From B4-G1 sp964393895 (GTDB taxonomy: Bacteria; Chloroflexota; Anaerolineae; B4-G1): a DNA stretch of 8,724 nucleotides. Below are positions 1 through 6,258 of this stretch, in pieces (position 1 is the stretch's first letter; each line of letters starts with the position of its first letter). The position numbers and the translations under genes are program-made. The notes under the pieces were generated by a model. That model was given only the letters and a program-made list of their open reading frames with translations, was not told where the DNA came from and ran no database searches. The DNA is taken from the NCBI GenBank assembly GCA_964393895.1, contig CAYMWP010000168.1:1-8724 (forward strand), given 5' to 3'.

Positions 1-412
1 ACCCCGGGCACCATAGATGTCTGCCGGCGCGCTTTACCCGGTAAACAAATACGTTGGGAGCTATATCGTGCAGAGCTAGAGATTGCCCGCCCTGAAGAGT
101 AAAGACATCGCCACCGTTGCGGAGGTTTGATGGCGAAGGTATGTCGAAATCGGTGGGGGTGGACTTTGCTGATTCCAGCGCGGTTACCTATACGGCGCAG
201 CAGTCTACCCAGGATATGACGAGACATCGGACGGAAGTCATCTTCTGGACAGACCACGAAGAGCCAATCCTCTCCGTTGGTGGATTTGAGTCTTGGCGTG
301 AGGTATTTCCAGTGCCCGCACGGTGCGTTTGCCGATATAGACGTAACGTTCCTTCCTGTCGCGTCCACCGTGAGGTCTCCTCTCTGTGAGTGAATTCCGA
401 TAACACCCGGAT
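1..412 (-). pseudogene. Decayed tyrosine recombinase (phage integrase/XerD-like), catalytic domain, partial
   Basis: Reading the minus strand in shifting frames recovers a tyrosine-recombinase catalytic domain. About 400-386 gives SEFTH, in place of the family's SEL region. Positions 380-363 give GDLTVD. Positions 366-307 give a GRDRKERYVYIGKRTVRALE block carrying the beta-hairpin lysine region. An unbroken 60-codon stretch at 308-129 runs from KYLTPRLKS through EDWLF to HPHRFRHTFAI, with the catalytic H-x-x-R. Positions 124-92 give LRNGGDVFTLQ, and 27-1 give PADIYGARG, like the family's C-terminal SPxD region. Consecutive blocks need frameshifts. The first catalytic Arg (usual GLRxSEL), the LGH box and the nucleophile Tyr are not recognisable, so it is very probably inactive. 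The C-terminus lies at or beyond the left edge. It sits 3' of tRNA-Pro, typical of an integrated element whose integrase has eroded. Sequencing error could explain one shift but not all of them. Confidence 0.82.
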
Positions 413-508
413 TGAATTCCGGGTACGGGCAACGTTTTTTTGTTTCAGAGAGGGACTAGCCCGTGAGGACTGAGGTTTTTGCGATTTGGGGCGCAAACCC
501 CTACCGGG

Positions 509-546
509 GACCTCACGGATGCCCATTGTGGGCTATCCGTGAGGTC
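509..546 (-). repeat. Strong hairpin just 3' of tRNA-Pro, sharing anticodon-arm sequence
   Basis: Arms 509-520 and 535-546 are perfect 12-nt reverse complements. The stem continues as gccca (521-525) with tgggc (529-533) around a 3-nt loop, with one bulged base at 534, giving about 17 base pairs. It begins 6 nt past the tRNA 3' end. No T-run follows on either strand, so it is not a standard intrinsic terminator. It may act as a processing or termination structure for the tRNA transcript. On the minus strand it repeats CACGGAT and CCGTGAGGTC in the same order as the tRNA anticodon arm. Confidence 0.7.
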
Positions 547-551
547 TACAG

Positions 552-625
552 TCGGGGCGGGGGGATTTGAACCCCCGACCTCACGGTCCCGATCCGTGCG
601 CGCTGCCGAGCTGCGCTACGCCCCG
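552..625 (-). tRNA. tRNA-Pro (anticodon CGG)
   Basis: The minus strand folds as a 74-nt cloverleaf. The acceptor is CGGGGCG/CGCCCCG with discriminator A at 552. There is a D arm, an anticodon stem CACGG/CCGTG around the loop ATCGGGA (anticodon CGG), and a T arm GGGGG-TTCAAAT-CCCCC. CGGGG at the 5' end is typical of bacterial tRNA-Pro. CCA is not encoded (the next bases on the minus strand are CTG), so tRNase Z and CCA-adding enzyme would be needed. It reads CCG codons. Confidence 0.97.
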
Positions 626-636
626 AAACTGGCGTT

Positions 637-664
637 ATTATACCCCATTCGCGTCGTTTGACAA
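637..664 (-). promoter_or_regulatory. Promoter of tRNA-Pro
   Basis: On the minus strand, a -35 box TTGTCA (664-659) and a perfect -10 box TATAAT (642-637) are separated by 16 nt. The predicted start lies a few bases before the mature tRNA 5' end at 625. It is divergent from the regulator promoter at 672-700, with the two -35 boxes only 7 nt apart. Confidence 0.8.
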
Positions 665-671
665 GGTAAAC

Positions 672-700
672 TTGACACGTTTGGGCTTTCGCGGTAATAT
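672..700 (+). promoter_or_regulatory. Promoter of the arsR-ino1-pgsA operon
   Basis: A perfect -35 box TTGACA (672-677) and a -10 box TAATAT (695-700) are 17 nt apart. The predicted start near 707 leaves a leader of about 50 nt before the regulator ATG at 757. The start falls at the left arm of the palindrome at 707-723. Confidence 0.8.
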
Positions 701-706
701 ATAAGC

Positions 707-723
707 ACATTTTTATAAAATGT
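707..723. promoter_or_regulatory. Candidate ArsR-family operator (palindrome at the transcription start)
   Basis: ACATTTT (707-713) and AAAATGT (717-723) are a perfect 7-bp inverted repeat around the 3-nt centre TAT. ArsR-family dimers bind AT-rich dyads that overlap promoters. A palindrome at the predicted start of the operon whose first gene is an ArsR-type regulator is therefore a good autoregulation candidate. Binding itself is inferred. Confidence 0.5.
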
Positions 724-756
724 TCGTTTATGTGTTTTACGATCACAGGGGACTGT

Positions 757-1062
757 ATGCCGGTTGACGAAGAACTGCGGGAGATGGCGCGTTATTACTA
801 CGCCCTCAAAGACGTTCTCCGCCTGCGTATTCTCGTGGCGTTGACCGAGGATGGAGAGATGACGGTGACCCGGCTGGCGCGGACGTTGCGCGTCAGCCAG
901 CCGCTCGTCTCCTTTCACTTGCGCCCGCTGCGCTTACTCAATCTGGTCCAGGTGCGGCGGGCCGGCCGGGAGGTCTACTGCTCTGTCAACTTGCCCGAGA
1001 TCCAGCGTCGTCAGTCTGAACTTGTGGAGATGTTGACCGAGGCTACGAACTCGGGCGATTAG
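757..1062 (+). CDS. ArsR-type winged helix-turn-helix transcriptional regulator
   Basis: A 101-residue single-domain protein with ArsR-family layout. An N-terminal helix (about 5-20) leads to KDVLRLRILVAL. The helix-turn-helix has recognition helix VSQPLVSFHLRPL (46-58), matching the family's SxxxxSxHLxxL pattern. A beta-wing follows, VQVRRAGREVYCSVN (64-78), then a C-terminal helix. The ELCVCDL-type metal-binding motif of ArsR/SmtB sensors is missing, and the only cysteine is at 75 in the wing, so it probably does not sense thiophilic metals by the classical site. I chose ATG 757 because AGGGGA (747-752) precedes it. An upstream in-frame ATG at 730 has no ribosome-binding site and adds nine unconserved-looking residues. 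The inositol-phosphate synthase gene follows after 27 nt, suggesting that the regulator controls its own operon through the palindrome at 707-723. The ligand is unknown. Confidence 0.88.
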   Translation: MPVDEELREMARYYYALKDVLRLRILVALTEDGEMTVTRLARTLRVSQPLVSFHLRPLRLLNLVQVRRAGREVYCSVNLPEIQRRQSELVEMLTEATNSGD

Positions 1063-1089
1063 ATCCTAAAGGAGGGGTGGACGAAAAAG

Positions 1090-2184
1090 ATGGCGAAACG
1101 GAAAAAGGTACGAGTGGCGATCATTGGCGTGGGTAACTGTGCCTCGTCGCTGGTGCAAGGAGTTCATTTCTACAGAGACGCGCCGGATGACGCTTTTGTC
1201 CCGGGTTTGATGCACGTTAACCTGGGCGGCTATCACGTGCGCGACATCGAATTTACCGCTGCCTTTGAGGTTGACCAAAACAAAGTTGGCCTCGATCTGG
1301 GAGAGGCGATCTGGCAATCGCCCAACAACACCATCGAGTTCGCGGATGTTCCCAAGCTCGGCGTGTCGGTCCGCCGGGGTATGACGCACGATGGGTTGGG
1401 CAAATATCTCTCTCAGGTAATCACCAAAGCGCCAGGCCCCACCGCCGACATTGTGCGCATCCTCAAGGATACGGGCACCGACGTGGTGGTGAATTTTCTG
1501 CCGGTGGGGAGCGAGATGGCGACCAAGTGGTACGTGGAGCAGGTGCTCGATGCCGGCTGTGGCTTTGTCAACTGCGTACCTGTCTTTATCAGCCGCGAGG
1601 AGTACTGGCAGGGCCGCTTCGTGGAACGTGGTCTGCCCGTCATCGGCGATGACATCAAGAGTCAGGTCGGCGCCACCATCGTCCACCGTGTGCTGACCCG
1701 GCTCTTTAGTGAGCGGGGTGTGAGGGTTGACCGTACCTATCAGCTCAACTTTGGCGGCAATATGGACTTTTACAATATGCTGGAGCGGGAGAGGTTGGAA
1801 TCCAAAAAGATTTCCAAGACCAGCGCCGTGACCAGCCAGTTGGAGTATCGGTTGCCGGCGGAGGACGTCCACGTGGGGCCTTCGGACTATGTGCCGTGGT
1901 TGACCGACCGGAAGTGGTGTCACATTCGGATGGAAGGGACGACCTTTGGCGATGTGCCTCTGAACCTGGAACTAAAGCTGGAGGTGTGGGACAGTCCTAA
2001 CTCGGCTGGAGTGGTTATTGACGCGGTGCGTTGCTGCAAGCTGGCGCTCGACCGCAAGTTGAGCGGGGCGATTATCGAGCCATCGGCTTACTTTATGAAA
2101 TCGCCACCCGTCCAATTCACCGACGACGAGGCACGGAGGAAACTAGAAGCGTTTATCGAGGAGGCCGGGCAGAGCGATGAATAG
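1090..2184 (+). CDS. ino1: Myo-inositol-1-phosphate synthase (1L-myo-inositol-3-phosphate synthase), actinobacterial type
   Basis: This NAD-dependent lyase/isomerase converts D-glucose 6-phosphate to 1L-myo-inositol 3-phosphate, the committed step of inositol synthesis, in the cytoplasm. The 364-residue product matches the compact actinobacterial/archaeal form; the eukaryotic enzyme is over 500 residues. Visible signatures are the Rossmann motif GVGNCASSLVQG (13-24), NFLPVGSE (135-142), the family hallmark GDDIKSQVGATIVHR (186-200), NFGGNMDF (220-227), a lysine/serine-rich catalytic region SKKISKTSAV (238-247), and DSPNSAGVVIDAVR (301-314). AAGGAGGGG lies 12 nt before ATG 1090, a slightly long spacing, but no other in-frame start exists after the regulator's stop. 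The last 8 nt overlap the downstream phosphatidyltransferase gene, implying translational coupling. With that partner the likely use is inositol phospholipid synthesis. Compatible-solute (di-myo-inositol phosphate) synthesis is a less likely alternative. Confidence 0.96.
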   Translation: MAKRKKVRVAIIGVGNCASSLVQGVHFYRDAPDDAFVPGLMHVNLGGYHVRDIEFTAAFEVDQNKVGLDLGEAIWQSPNNTIEFADVPKLGVSVRRGMTHDGLGKYLSQVITKAPGPTADIVRILKDTGTDVVVNFLPVGSEMATKWYVEQVLDAGCGFVNCVPVFISREEYWQGRFVERGLPVIGDDIKSQVGATIVHRVLTRLFSERGVRVDRTYQLNFGGNMDFYNMLERERLESKKISKTSAVTSQLEYRLPAEDVHVGPSDYVPWLTDRKWCHIRMEGTTFGDVPLNLELKLEVWDSPNSAGVVIDAVRCCKLALDRKLSGAIIEPSAYFMKSPPVQFTDDEARRKLEAFIEEAGQSDE

Positions 2185-2830
2185 CGCACAACGGTTAGAG
2201 CGCGCGCGGACAAAGCGGCGGCGCAGGCGCTGGGAATCGCTCACCGATTGGGCGCGCGTTCAGGCGAGAGGTATCCTGACCCCCATCGCCCACGCAGTGG
2301 GCCGACTGGGTATTCATCCCAATACGGTTACTGTCCTGGGTATGCTGTTGCAGATCGGGGTAGCGTTTCTATTTGGTCTGGGCCACATCACCCTGGGGGG
2401 CTGGCTGCTGTTGGCCGTAGCGCCGGTAGATGCGCTGGATGGTGCGTTGGCGCGCGCTCTGGGAGAGGAGAGTCGCTTTGGAGCGTTCCTCGATTCTACC
2501 CTGGACCGGATTTCCGACGCCGCGCTGATCCTGGGCCTCGTGGCGCACTATATGAGCCAGGGAGCGCGCCTGGAGGTCGCCCTGCTTCTTCTCGCGCTGG
2601 TAGCGGCGATGATGGTCAGTTACGTGCGCGCCCGGGCCGAGGCGGCTGGGTTCCCTTGCAAGGTGGGGTTGCTCACTCGCTTGGAGCGCATCCTGCTCAT
2701 CGGTGTGCTGGCGGCGATTGGATTGCCCACTGTGATGGTATGGGCGCTGGCGACGCTCTCTGTGTTCACGATGTTTCAGCGCATTCTATACGTCTACGCA
2801 GTGTCTCAGCAGGAGGGTGTGGGCAGTTAG
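2177..2830 (+). CDS. pgsA: CDP-alcohol phosphatidyltransferase, probable phosphatidylinositol phosphate synthase
   Basis: An integral membrane enzyme of 217 residues, a normal length for bacterial phosphatidylinositol-phosphate synthases. The complete CDP-alcohol phosphotransferase signature D-x2-D-G-x2-A-R-x8-G-x3-D-x3-D is present, with D85, D88, G89, A92, R93, G102, D106 and D110. The four aspartates bind the catalytic divalent metals. The N-terminus is strongly basic (8-19), followed by GIHPNTVTVLGMLL (45-58), typical of the family before the first membrane helix. Further hydrophobic segments lie near 72-84, 114-126, 133-150, 171-185 and 186-205, with YVRARAEAAG (149-158) between. The start codon lies inside ino1 (overlap ATGAATAG), with GAGGAGG 12 nt upstream. 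The neighbour makes inositol 3-phosphate, so the favoured reaction is CDP-diacylglycerol plus inositol phosphate to phosphatidylinositol phosphate. Phosphatidylglycerophosphate synthase and archaetidylinositol-type activity are alternatives that motif reading alone cannot exclude. No phosphatase or mannosyltransferase follows here. Confidence 0.88.
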   Translation: MNSAQRLERARTKRRRRRWESLTDWARVQARGILTPIAHAVGRLGIHPNTVTVLGMLLQIGVAFLFGLGHITLGGWLLLAVAPVDALDGALARALGEESRFGAFLDSTLDRISDAALILGLVAHYMSQGARLEVALLLLALVAAMMVSYVRARAEAAGFPCKVGLLTRLERILLIGVLAAIGLPTVMVWALATLSVFTMFQRILYVYAVSQQEGVGS

Positions 2831-2852
2831 TCACCCAGAATAACCAGGACAG

Positions 2853-2879
2853 TTGGGGCGAGGCAGTGCCTCGCCCCAA
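2853..2879. repeat. GC-rich palindrome after pgsA
   Basis: An 11-bp perfect stem (2853-2863 with 2869-2879) encloses a 5-nt loop CAGTG. The sequence is TTGGGGCGAGG and its complement. No T-run follows directly. It may assist termination after pgsA or be a copy of a dispersed palindromic element, since it stands 22 nt past the stop and separate from the better terminator at 2904-2948. Confidence 0.55.
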
Positions 2880-2903
2880 TAGACTATTTTAGAATGACCA
2901 TGA

Positions 2904-2948
2904 AAAAGCTGCCGGGCGGGGGTGTCGCTCGGCAGTTTGTCTTTGTTG
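2904..2948 (+). terminator. Intrinsic terminator of the arsR-ino1-pgsA operon
   Basis: CTGCCGGGCG (2909-2918) pairs with CGCTCGGCAG (2926-2935), with one G-U wobble, around a 7-nt loop. An A-run (2904-2908) precedes it and the T-rich tail TTTGTCTTTG follows. This is the best intrinsic terminator in the window, and it separates operon 1 from the promoter at 2981. Confidence 0.65.
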
Positions 2949-2980
2949 CGCCTGGGGTTGTTTGTAGTACCGTCTGCCCA

Positions 2981-3009
2981 TTGTCAGGATTGCCCAAAGT
3001 TGGTATAAT
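2981..3009 (+). promoter_or_regulatory. Promoter of the ABC transporter operon
   Basis: A -35 box TTGTCA (2981-2986) and a perfect -10 box TATAAT (3004-3009) are separated by 17 nt. The predicted start near 3016 leaves a leader of about 36 nt before ATG 3052. Confidence 0.85.
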
Positions 3010-3051
3010 CTGGTAGCGAGACGGGTGACTGCCGTTCTGGGAGCAGCGACA

Positions 3052-3963
3052 ATGATCGAGTTGCTTGGCCTGACCAAACGGTTCGACGACTTTACCGCCG
3101 TGAATGGGGTGACGCTCGCGGTGCCCCCAGGCGAGATCTTGGCGTTCCTGGGCCCTAACGGGGCCGGCAAGACCACGACGGTGCGTATGTTGGCCGCCAT
3201 CCTGCGCCCGACGGCGGGGCAGGCGACCGTGGCCGGTTACGACGTGACCGAATGCCCACGAGAGATCCGGCAGCGGGTTGGGCTATTGACCGAGCATCCG
3301 GGGCTGTACCTGCGTATGCGGGGCCGCGAATACCTGGATTTCTTTGGCCGGCTGATGGGGCTGGATGCCGACGAGCGTGAGAGCCGGGGCAGAGAACTAT
3401 TGACTTATTTCGGCATGTCCGAGGCCTGGGATCGCCGTATGGGCACCTACTCCAAGGGCATGCGGCAAAAGATGGCCCTGGTGCGCGCGATGCTGCACGA
3501 CCCGCCCGTTCTGTTGTTGGACGAGCCGACCTCGGCGATGGACCCCCACAGCGCCAAGCTGGTCCGGGACGCCGTGCTGGGCCTGCGCCATCACCGCCGC
3601 GCGATCGTGATCTGCACCCACAATCTGGCGGAGGCCGAGGCCCTGGCCGACCGCATCGCCATCATCCGGCGCGGGCGGGTCATCGCGCTGGGGGCCCCGG
3701 AGGAGTTGAAAGCGCGCATGTTGGGCGCTCCGCTGATGGAACTGCACCTGGCACACTCTGTGGACGGTGTTGGCAGGCTCATCTCCGATCTGGTACAAGT
3801 TGAGAAGCAGGAAAAAGACCGGGTGCGCTACTCGACTCCCAACCCCCAGGAGACCAACCCGCTTTTGCTCCAAAAGCTTGCCGCGCACGGGATAGGGGTC
3901 GTTACTCTGAGCGAAGTGTCGCGCAGCTTGGAGGATGTTTACCTGCGGGTGGTGGAGGAGTAG
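3052..3963 (+). CDS. ABC transporter ATP-binding protein (ABC-2/NatA-like exporter type)
   Basis: The cytoplasmic ATPase subunit that would power the permease encoded 6 nt downstream. In the 303-residue product: Walker A GPNGAGKT (34-41), the region around the Q-loop reading LLTEHPGLY (79-87) with Glu where Gln is usual, signature SKGMRQ (134-139), Walker B VLLLDEP (153-159) followed by the D-loop SAMD, and the switch histidine in CTHNLAEAEAL (H190). A C-terminal extension after about 215 with an alternating hydrophobic pattern is typical of ABC-2 exporter ATPases. I chose ATG 3052, preceded by GGGAG at 8-nt spacing. An in-frame GTG at 3025 would add nine residues without a better ribosome-binding site. 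Neighbours make it the first gene of a four-gene operon. The substrate cannot be told from the sequence. Confidence 0.94.
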   Translation: MIELLGLTKRFDDFTAVNGVTLAVPPGEILAFLGPNGAGKTTTVRMLAAILRPTAGQATVAGYDVTECPREIRQRVGLLTEHPGLYLRMRGREYLDFFGRLMGLDADERESRGRELLTYFGMSEAWDRRMGTYSKGMRQKMALVRAMLHDPPVLLLDEPTSAMDPHSAKLVRDAVLGLRHHRRAIVICTHNLAEAEALADRIAIIRRGRVIALGAPEELKARMLGAPLMELHLAHSVDGVGRLISDLVQVEKQEKDRVRYSTPNPQETNPLLLQKLAAHGIGVVTLSEVSRSLEDVYLRVVEE

Positions 3964-3969
3964 CAGGGA

Positions 3970-5472
3970 ATGGCAGCGATATCCGAACGTGTGCGTGCGG
4001 CGCAGGATGACTCGCTTCGGCTGGTGTTCACGCTGGTGAGACGCGAAGTCCGTGATTCCTTGCGCGACTGGCGTATAGTGGCCCCTGTCGTGATCCTCAC
4101 CCTCTTTTTCCCCGTGCTGATGACTTTTGTGGCCGACCTGTCCGTGGATTGGGTGAACAAGTACGGCCCGCCCATCATCGGTGAGCGCTTGATCCCTTTC
4201 TTGCTGATGGTGGTTGGCTTTTTCCCCATCTCGTTTTCGCTGGTGATCGCGCTAGAGACCTTTGTGGGGGAGAAGGAGCGCAGGAGCCTCGAACCGCTCC
4301 TGGCGACGCCCCTGACCGATGCGCAACTCTATCTGAGCAAGACCCTGGCCACCCTGATCCCTCCCCTGCTGGCGTCATGCCTCGGTATCACGGTGTATCT
4401 GGCGGGGCTCTATTTTTTCAAAGGCTGGACGCCGCCGCTGGCTTTGTTGGTGTTGGTGATTGTACTGACGATGGCGGAGGCCTTGGTCATGGTCTCTGGC
4501 GCGGTGGTGCTCTCCAGCCAGACGACGAGCGTGCGGGCGGCTAACCTGTTGGCCAGCTTTGTCATCATCCCGATGGCGCTCCTGGTGCAGGGTGAAGCCA
4601 TCATAATGTTCTGGGCCAACTATGGCGTCCTGTGGTGGATCGTGCTTTTCCTGGTGGTCGTGGACGTCATCCTGGTGCGGATGGGCATCCATATCTTTAA
4701 CCGCGAGGAACTGCTGGGGCGCGAGATTGACGAATTGAACGTGGCCTACCTGTGGCGCACGTTTCGGAGCCACTTTTGCTGGGAACGCTGGTTCTTTGGG
4801 ATGGACGTAAAGATTCCGCGCGGGCTACGCTGGCTGGGCACGTTGGGCGGCCTTTACCGGCGCGATATCCCGGCTATTCTACGCCGCTCGTGGTTGGCGC
4901 TCCTGGTGGTCGTGGTTGGGTTGGCGGCTGCGGCTTTTATCGGGTATGGCTATGCTGAACTTTACCCACTTCCGTCAGAGTTATTGCATCTGGAGCAAGT
5001 GTCTACCGAAACGTTCACCGCCATGCCGTCCGTGGAGTGGATCCCCGAGTTCACGGTGGGGTGGGTGCTGAGTAACAACGTGCGCTCGTTGTTGTTGGCG
5101 GGATTGCTGGCGGTCTTTTCCTTCGGCGCGCTGGCGGTGACGCTGCTGATGGCTCCCCTGGTGATCGTGTTCTTTTTCGTCGCCCAGGCGGCGCGGGCGG
5201 GATACGACCCCATGCTGTTCTTGGCTGCCTTTGTGCTGCCCCATGGGGCGCTAGAGTTGCCGGCCGCCATTATCGCGACGGCGCTGGCCGTGCGCTTGGG
5301 GGCCACCTTCGTATCGCCTCCCCAGGGGACGACGGTGGGCGAGGGGTGGCTGTGGGCGCTGGCCGATTTTGTCAAAGTCTTTGTCGCCCTCGTCCTGCCG
5401 CTTTTGGCATTGGCCGCCGTGATCGAGGTACACGTGACGCCGCATATCGTGGTGTGGGCCTTTGGAGGGTAG
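3970..5472 (+). CDS. ABC-2 permease fused to a SpoIIM-like (DUF95) membrane domain
   Basis: A 500-residue polytopic membrane protein in two parts. The N-terminal half resembles ABC-2 permeases. It has a cytoplasmic start with VRREVRDSLRDWR (23-35), a helix at 37-53, an extracytoplasmic loop, and a helix at 74-96. Then comes the characteristic FVGEKERRSLEPLLATPLT (98-116), followed by helices near 128-150, 156-182, 192-212 and 220-238. A cytoplasmic linker runs to about 306. The C-terminal part starts with a helix at 308-325 and contains NNVRSLLLAGL (369-379) and FVLPHGALELPAAIIATALA (421-440). The PHG-x-x-E signature and the preceding NN are hallmarks of the SpoIIM family. A final helix is near 466-487. 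GGAGGAG lies 9 nt before the ATG, inside the end of the ATPase gene. It presumably pairs with that ATPase as an exporter. The SpoIIM part alone does not imply sporulation. Confidence 0.88.
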   Translation: MAAISERVRAAQDDSLRLVFTLVRREVRDSLRDWRIVAPVVILTLFFPVLMTFVADLSVDWVNKYGPPIIGERLIPFLLMVVGFFPISFSLVIALETFVGEKERRSLEPLLATPLTDAQLYLSKTLATLIPPLLASCLGITVYLAGLYFFKGWTPPLALLVLVIVLTMAEALVMVSGAVVLSSQTTSVRAANLLASFVIIPMALLVQGEAIIMFWANYGVLWWIVLFLVVVDVILVRMGIHIFNREELLGREIDELNVAYLWRTFRSHFCWERWFFGMDVKIPRGLRWLGTLGGLYRRDIPAILRRSWLALLVVVVGLAAAAFIGYGYAELYPLPSELLHLEQVSTETFTAMPSVEWIPEFTVGWVLSNNVRSLLLAGLLAVFSFGALAVTLLMAPLVIVFFFVAQAARAGYDPMLFLAAFVLPHGALELPAAIIATALAVRLGATFVSPPQGTTVGEGWLWALADFVKVFVALVLPLLALAAVIEVHVTPHIVVWAFGG

Positions 5473-5476
5473 CGCT

Positions 5477-6232
5477 ATGGCTAGAGTAGTGATTCTGGGG
5501 ACTGCGGCGGTGGTATCAGATGCGGCGCACGCTAATACCTACATGGCGGTCGAGGGCGCACGGGGCTTTTTCCTGATTGATTGCGCCGATAGACCGCTGG
5601 TGCGTATGCGCCAGGCGGGGCTCGATTTCAAGCGCTTGCGCGGCTTGATCATCACCCATTTTCACCCCGACCACGTTTCCGGCGTTCCCATAATGTTGAA
5701 CAACGTCTGGCTGCTGGGACGCACCGACCCGCTGCCCATATACGGCCTGCAAGACGCGGTGGAGCGGTTCGAGACCATGATGGACCTGTTCCGGCGGTAC
5801 GAATGGCCGGGGCTATATTCTATGCCCTGTCACATTGTGCCCGAAGAGGTGGGCGCGTTGGTGTTGGAAGACGACGAATTTCGGATCACCGCTGCGCCGG
5901 TGAATCACATGGTGCCTACCATGGGCGTGCGGGTGGAGAACAAGCGCAGTGGCAAGGCGCTGGCCTATTCCAGCGACACCGAGCCGTGCGACGCGACGGT
6001 AGAACTGGCGCGAGAGGCCGACATCCTGATCCACGAGGCGGCAAAGAACACGTTGGGGCACTCTAGCGCCGCCCAGGCGGGAGAGATCGCTCGCCGGGCC
6101 GGCGCGGGCCGTTTGGTGCTGATCCACTACCGCCCAGCTCCCCACAAGTACGCCGGCTGGCTCGAGGAAGCGACCGCCGCCTTTGGCGGCCCGGTCGAGC
6201 TGGCGCAGGATTTTGGCGAGTACGAGTTTTGA
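5477..6232 (+). CDS. Metallo-beta-lactamase-fold hydrolase, RNase Z-like
   Basis: A 251-residue soluble protein with the two-metal site of the fold: THFHPDH (60-66, ligands H61, H63, D65, H66), H144 in PVNHMVP, D167 in YSSDTEP, and H217 in LVLIHYRP. HEAAKN (186-191) and GHSSAAQAGEIARRAGAGRLVLIHY (194-218, split by the metal histidines) follow the C-terminal pattern of RNase Z-type members, where the segment reads HSTAxxAxxIAxxAGxxxLVLTH. tRNase Z activity is therefore possible, and both tRNAs here lack encoded CCA. The fold also includes phosphodiesterases and other hydrolases, so the substrate is open. I chose ATG 5477, 4 nt after the permease stop, with GGAGG at 8-nt spacing. An upstream in-frame TTG at 5462 is less likely. 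Its position in an ABC exporter operon suggests co-expression rather than a housekeeping locus. Confidence 0.88.
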   Translation: MARVVILGTAAVVSDAAHANTYMAVEGARGFFLIDCADRPLVRMRQAGLDFKRLRGLIITHFHPDHVSGVPIMLNNVWLLGRTDPLPIYGLQDAVERFETMMDLFRRYEWPGLYSMPCHIVPEEVGALVLEDDEFRITAAPVNHMVPTMGVRVENKRSGKALAYSSDTEPCDATVELAREADILIHEAAKNTLGHSSAAQAGEIARRAGAGRLVLIHYRPAPHKYAGWLEEATAAFGGPVELAQDFGEYEF

Positions 6233-6258
6233 GACGTGAAACGTAAGGAGGAAGCCGT

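Noticed and set aside
1..102. Open plus-strand frame at the left edge ending in RWELYRAELEIARPEE, looking like a protein C-terminus
   Set aside because: The minus strand here carries recognisable integrase homology (LRNGGDVFTLQ, PADIYG), so this short open frame is antisense chance.
117..389. Plus-strand ORF of 90 codons
   Set aside because: It lies opposite the integrase remnant, has no ribosome-binding site and an arginine/cysteine-rich composition typical of antisense frames.
188..526. Minus-strand ORF of 112 codons
   Set aside because: Only a short segment (EFTHREE) touches the integrase frame; the rest is a shadow of the frameshifted pseudogene and the hairpin region.
368..547. CCGTGAGGTCT at 368-378 and 537-547 as integration att repeats
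   Set aside because: The first copy is inside the integrase coding remnant (GDLTVD) and the second is a hairpin arm; 11 nt without the tRNA 3' end is too little for an att pair.
730..756. Earlier ATG for the ArsR-type regulator
   Set aside because: No ribosome-binding site precedes it, while ATG 757 has AGGGGA; the extra residues MCFTITGDC do not look like family sequence.
1066..1923. Long minus-strand ORF of 285 codons opposite ino1
   Set aside because: It is rich in His, Arg and Gln, the antisense signature of a GC-rich gene, and the plus strand encodes an unmistakable inositol-phosphate synthase.
3970..5472. SpoIIM-like domain taken as evidence for an endospore former
   Set aside because: The family occurs widely outside sporulating bacteria, and no other sporulation gene is present.
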